DNA from: a virus
Length of the DNA: 52,156 nt
Virus record (IMG/VR): IMGVR_UViG_3300005367_000002
Span: 1 to 52,156 of that record
Reading direction: 5' to 3' (one strand)
Made by a program: the position numbers and the translations under genes. Below are positions 50,069-52,156 of this stretch, in pieces. Under the pieces are notes generated by a model. It was not told the DNA's origin. It saw only the letters and a list, made by a program, of their open reading frames with translations, and did not search any database. The number at the start of each line of letters is the position of its first letter. Within the stretch, counting starts at the first letter, position 1.

Positions 50069-50473
50069 ATGAGAACGCCTGAGGAGCTGCTCGACTGGGT
50101 GCGCCGACAGTGGCTCGCTCATCCAGACGATTACGACCCAACGGACGAGCAGATGCTGGAGTTCATCGCGGCGGTCCAGCGCGACGCCATCGAAGGCAGC
50201 CCGCTTCCGGACGTGGCTGATCGCCAGGAGACCGCGCGCATAGACGAACAGGCCCACGAGGACGCCGAACACATGGCCGCCAGGGTCGCCGCACAAGACG
50301 AGAAGCACGCGATCGTGAGCGATGCATGGGAGCGAAACGCCGCCCGCATCGCCGAGTTCTTCGTCACCGGATCCCTCGAGTCCGGCGCAGCCATCTGCAA
50401 GCGCCTGCACGGCGAGGACTGCGGTTGCTGGGCTCGCGACTACGCGGCCTGGCAGGCGCGGAACGACGAGTAG
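50069..50473 (+). CDS. isolated acidic helical protein
   Basis: 134 residues, helical and acidic, with three Cys close to the end (CKRLHGEDCGCW). It is alone on the plus strand between two leftward operons and has its own promoter, divergent from the late promoter. Candidate late regulator or accessory gene; no DNA-binding motif is clear. Confidence 0.65.
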   Translation: MRTPEELLDWVRRQWLAHPDDYDPTDEQMLEFIAAVQRDAIEGSPLPDVADRQETARIDEQAHEDAEHMAARVAAQDEKHAIVSDAWERNAARIAEFFVTGSLESGAAICKRLHGEDCGCWARDYAAWQARNDE

Positions 50474-50486
50474 CGGCTACCGTCGT
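50463..50486. terminator. possible two-way hairpin between convergent genes
   Basis: ACGACG with CGTCGT and GTA with TAC form an imperfect stem across the two stops. No T-run follows, so an intrinsic terminator is not certain. Confidence 0.3.
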
Positions 50487-50680
50487 CGGATTGGCACGCC
50501 CGGGTACGCCGCGCGAATCTCCGCGTCGGTCAGCACCTTGACGCCAACTGGGATTGCCCGCGGCTTCGGCTTGGAGATCGGCTTGGGTTTTCCGTTGCGC
50601 CACGGGTGATACTGCGACGGGAGGTTGCCGCCGAGGTAGGCCGGAGTTCCGTGCCACTTCCCCTTGCGCAGGTAGCTCAT
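50477..50680 (-). CDS. small basic protein
   Basis: 67 residues, Lys/Pro-rich middle (KPKPISKPKPR), then VLTDAEIRAAYPGV. Coupled by ATGA to the winged-helix gene. No family. Confidence 0.6.
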   Translation of the reverse strand: MSYLRKGKWHGTPAYLGGNLPSQYHPWRNGKPKPISKPKPRAIPVGVKVLTDAEIRAAYPGVPIRRR

Positions 50681-51192
50681 GGCTCGTCGGCGCGCTCGCG
50701 GATCGCCATTCGGCCCAACCGGATCTCCTCCTCCGTGAATCCAGAAGGCTGACGAGCTACCGCCTCCCGAAGGCGCTTTCTCTCGCGGTACCGGCGCTGA
50801 CGCTCGGCAGACCCATGGTCCTTCTCGAGGTAGCGCATGAAATTCAGGATGATGTAGCCGCCGTTGATGCGCACCATTCGCCGGCCCTCAAAAGCCGACG
50901 CAAGGCTCTCTCGCTCCGGCGCACCCATCCTCTCGAGCGCGGCGATACCTGTCTCTCGGTCGACGCCGGCATTCCTGATGATCCCGACGCCTGCCGCCTC
51001 GACGAACCCATACCATCCCGGTGGAATCTCCCAGCCCGTCGGCTCCATCGTCCTGGCGTCCAGCTGCGGCGTGTCCTCCCGCAGCTCGTGCACCCTGGCC
51101 ATGAGCAACGCGGTCACGAACACGTCACGGACGTCGCGGTCCACCCACACTGACGAGTTCAGAATTCCGCGGTCCAGCTTGATGAATCCCAT
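50677..51192 (-). CDS. winged-helix-like protein, possible second replisome organiser
   Basis: 171 residues. GFIKLDRGILNSSVW and the later GWEIPPGWYGFVEAAGV recall the N-domains of phage replisome organisers; residues 85-125 continue the wing (RMVRINGGYIILNF). A basic helix (RQRRYRERKRLRE) follows. Its promoter ends 7 nt before ATG 51192 and carries two small palindromes, so it is separately controlled. Could be regulator or replication factor. Confidence 0.6.
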   Translation of the reverse strand: MGFIKLDRGILNSSVWVDRDVRDVFVTALLMARVHELREDTPQLDARTMEPTGWEIPPGWYGFVEAAGVGIIRNAGVDRETGIAALERMGAPERESLASAFEGRRMVRINGGYIILNFMRYLEKDHGSAERQRRYRERKRLREAVARQPSGFTEEEIRLGRMAIRERADEP

Positions 51193-51328
51193 GGCCTGTT
51201 ACGTGACACGCACGCGACAAATTGTCAACCTGAGACAAAGTGTCGTAGCCGATTACGTAATAGTGACCTACGAAGATACGAGATACGGAGAATATAGGGC
51301 GGCTATCTCGCATGCACTGCGGCATGGG
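51193..51328. promoter_or_regulatory. operator region upstream of 51192
   Basis: GACAAATTGTC (51216-51226) and GACAAAGTGTC (51234-51244) are 11-bp palindromes 18 bp apart; GTGACAC (51204-51210) is a further small one. The remainder up to the next gene's stop at 51329 is AT-richer than its surroundings and holds no gene. Confidence 0.55.
51200..51228 (-). promoter_or_regulatory. leaderless promoter of 50677-51192
   Basis: Minus strand TTGACA (51228-51223), 17 nt, CACGTA (51205-51200; ACGTAA with 18 nt also fits), 7 nt, ATG 51192. An AGG close to the ATG is at most a weak ribosome site. Confidence 0.5.
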
Positions 51329-51706
51329 TCATTCCGACCCACCGCCCGCCTCCGCCACCGCCTTCCGCATCCGCTCCATCACCAGCCGCTCGATCTCGTC
51401 GTCGCTCTTCCTCGCCGCGGCCCTGGCCTGCTCGAGCTTCAGCACCACATCGGCCATCCGGTCCAGCTTCTCGACCTGCTCGACGTCGAGCTTGAAGCCG
51501 ATGTCCACGCCCATCGCCCGGGCCTTCCCGTCACCGAGACTCGTGGTCTTGTTGAGCTTCTCGAGCGTCCGACCGGTGTCGACGTCGATGATTTTGAGCA
51601 TCCGCTCGGTGCATCGTTTCGACAGCTCCGAGATGTCGGTGCCGCTCGTCGTCGTACGCGTTTCGGCGGCGCCGTCGGTAGAGTCAGCGGTGCCGTCCGA
51701 GGTCAT
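51329..51706 (-). CDS. hypothetical coiled-coil protein, end of the replication operon
   Basis: 125 residues: Thr/Ser-rich start, then helices including DVEQVEKLDRMADVVLKLEQA. Size and coiled coil would suit a small terminase, but it is far from TerL and lacks a visible HTH. ATG 51706 overlaps the upstream TGA. Confidence 0.6.
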   Translation of the reverse strand: MTSDGTADSTDGAAETRTTTSGTDISELSKRCTERMLKIIDVDTGRTLEKLNKTTSLGDGKARAMGVDIGFKLDVEQVEKLDRMADVVLKLEQARAAARKSDDEIERLVMERMRKAVAEAGGGSE

Positions 51707-51792
51707 CGGTCACCTTCAGCGTGGGGCGACGGTAGGTCGCGTGTCAAATCGGCGCGGCTCGGAGGCTGTCTCATGGTCGTCCCTCGCGTCAT
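51703..51792 (-). CDS. 29-residue coupling peptide
   Basis: ATG 51792 overlaps one stop and its TGA overlaps the next start, bridging two genes. The sequence is Arg/Pro-rich without features. The double overlap is the only support. Confidence 0.4.
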   Translation of the reverse strand: MTRGTTMRQPPSRADLTRDLPSPHAEGDR

Positions 51793-52004
51793 GTGCGGCC
51801 GATCGACGGCTCGTCGCTGGTGGGCGCCGTGGTCGGCCTTGGAAACGCATAGGCCTTGCCAATTGACACGCGAGTGTGGCCCTGCTTGAGCGCCAGGCGC
51901 GCCTGAACCCACATCAACCGCGCAGCCAGGATGAACATGACCTCTCGCTCCCACGCCTTCCGCATCGCCTCAAATGACCGGTGGACCGCCTTGGTCTCGT
52001 TCAC
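51789..52004 (-). CDS. hypothetical helical protein
   Basis: 71 residues from GTG 52004 (GTGA). Amphipathic helix at 8-40 (FEAMRKAWEREVMFILAARL), then a Thr/Pro tail. No family. Confidence 0.55.
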   Translation of the reverse strand: MNETKAVHRSFEAMRKAWEREVMFILAARLMWVQARLALKQGHTRVSIGKAYAFPRPTTAPTSDEPSIGRT

Positions 52005-52132
52005 GGCCGCCCCGCAATCTCCCAGCACACCTCGCGGCACTTCCCGAGATGGCCTGGCCGCAGGTTGCAGGTACCGACGACCGTGCCGTCAGGCAGTTTG
52101 AGCGGCGCGCCGCACGTCGGCTCGGGTGTCAT
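52001..52132 (-). CDS. small Cys-containing protein
   Basis: 43 residues. C7, C22 (GTCNLRPGHLGKC, with C32) and C36 with a His between suggest a small zinc site. The ATG at 52132 lies in the terminal repeat; its other copy is at 96-94. Confidence 0.6.
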   Translation of the reverse strand: MTPEPTCGAPLKLPDGTVVGTCNLRPGHLGKCREVCWEIAGRP

Positions 52133-52156
52133 TCGCTGTCCTCGTCATCGTACGGC
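52037..52156. repeat. terminal direct repeat, right copy
   Basis: Identical to bases 1-120; see the left copy. Counting it once gives a circle of 52,036 bp. Confidence 0.95.

Noticed and set aside
51329-51706. Terminase small subunit
   Set aside because: Size and coiled coil fit, but there is no visible DNA-binding motif and it lies in the replication operon more than 3 kb from TerL.

Overview
The window is a complete, circularly permuted genome of a temperate tailed phage. Bases 1-120 are repeated exactly at 52037-52156, so the real unit is about 52,036 bp and the overlap is where a circular sequence was cut. The DNA is GC-rich. Short-tailed (podovirus) morphology is inferred. There is a large portal, a P22 gp4-like adaptor, a large beta-rich tail-hub protein and three large ejection-type proteins, but no recognisable tape measure, tail tube or sheath. 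An integrase and a small HTH regulator indicate a temperate life style. Lipobox-bearing proteins and a spanin-like lysis gene suggest a host with an outer membrane. The host genus cannot be read from the sequence.

Layout. Nearly all genes lie on the minus strand, in chains where stop and start overlap (ATGA, GTGA, TGATG, even TTGA). (1) A replication and nucleotide operon starts near 8063, runs left and crosses the cut to about 51329. It holds a DnaA domain IV-like protein, DUF4406-like enzyme, dUTPase, Dam-type methylase, HNH protein, replisome organiser, DnaB helicase and many small zinc-ribbon proteins. (2) 8.3-10.5 kb holds two small genes behind a promoter overlapped by a strong dyad, then the integrase. 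(3) 10.5-15.7 kb is a recombination operon: SSB-like protein, RecA/Sak4-like ATPase, HNH endonuclease, PD-(D/E)XK exonuclease, a secreted HExxH lipoprotein and zinc-ribbon proteins. (4) 15.67-16.07 kb is the control region, with two matching 29-bp palindromes on either side of the HTH gene. (5) 16.25-19.68 kb is the only long plus-strand operon: nine small accessory genes, several with CxxC pairs. (6) 19.69-22.95 kb is the lysis cassette: nuclease, spanin-like protein, matrixin-type metalloprotease lipoprotein, GH24 endolysin and holin candidates. (7) 22.96-47.6 kb is the virion module, running (against map order) TerL, portal, scaffold, major capsid, adaptor, tail fibre, hub, ejection proteins, LamG adhesin. 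(8) 47.6-49.9 kb is a chain of small late genes with a GNAT enzyme. (9) 50.5-51.2 kb is a short operon with a winged-helix-like protein.

The most interesting signal is regulatory. At 15668, 49923, 50069, 51192 and 37447 a sigma70-like -35/-10 pair ends only 6-7 nt before the start codon; four of these starts have no Shine-Dalgarno and 51192 has at most a weak AGG. The HTH gene has a near-copy with slightly wider spacing. These look like leaderless transcripts. Two operator families overlie them: GTGTCTA-N15-TAGACAC around the HTH gene, and CGCTAYRCG-type sites at the late divergent promoter, ahead of the capsid gene and in the promoter of an isolated plus-strand membrane gene. A second theme is the large number of tiny zinc-ribbon proteins. 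A third is a metzincin lipoprotein inside the lysis cassette. All functions are read from motifs and gene order; no database search was run.
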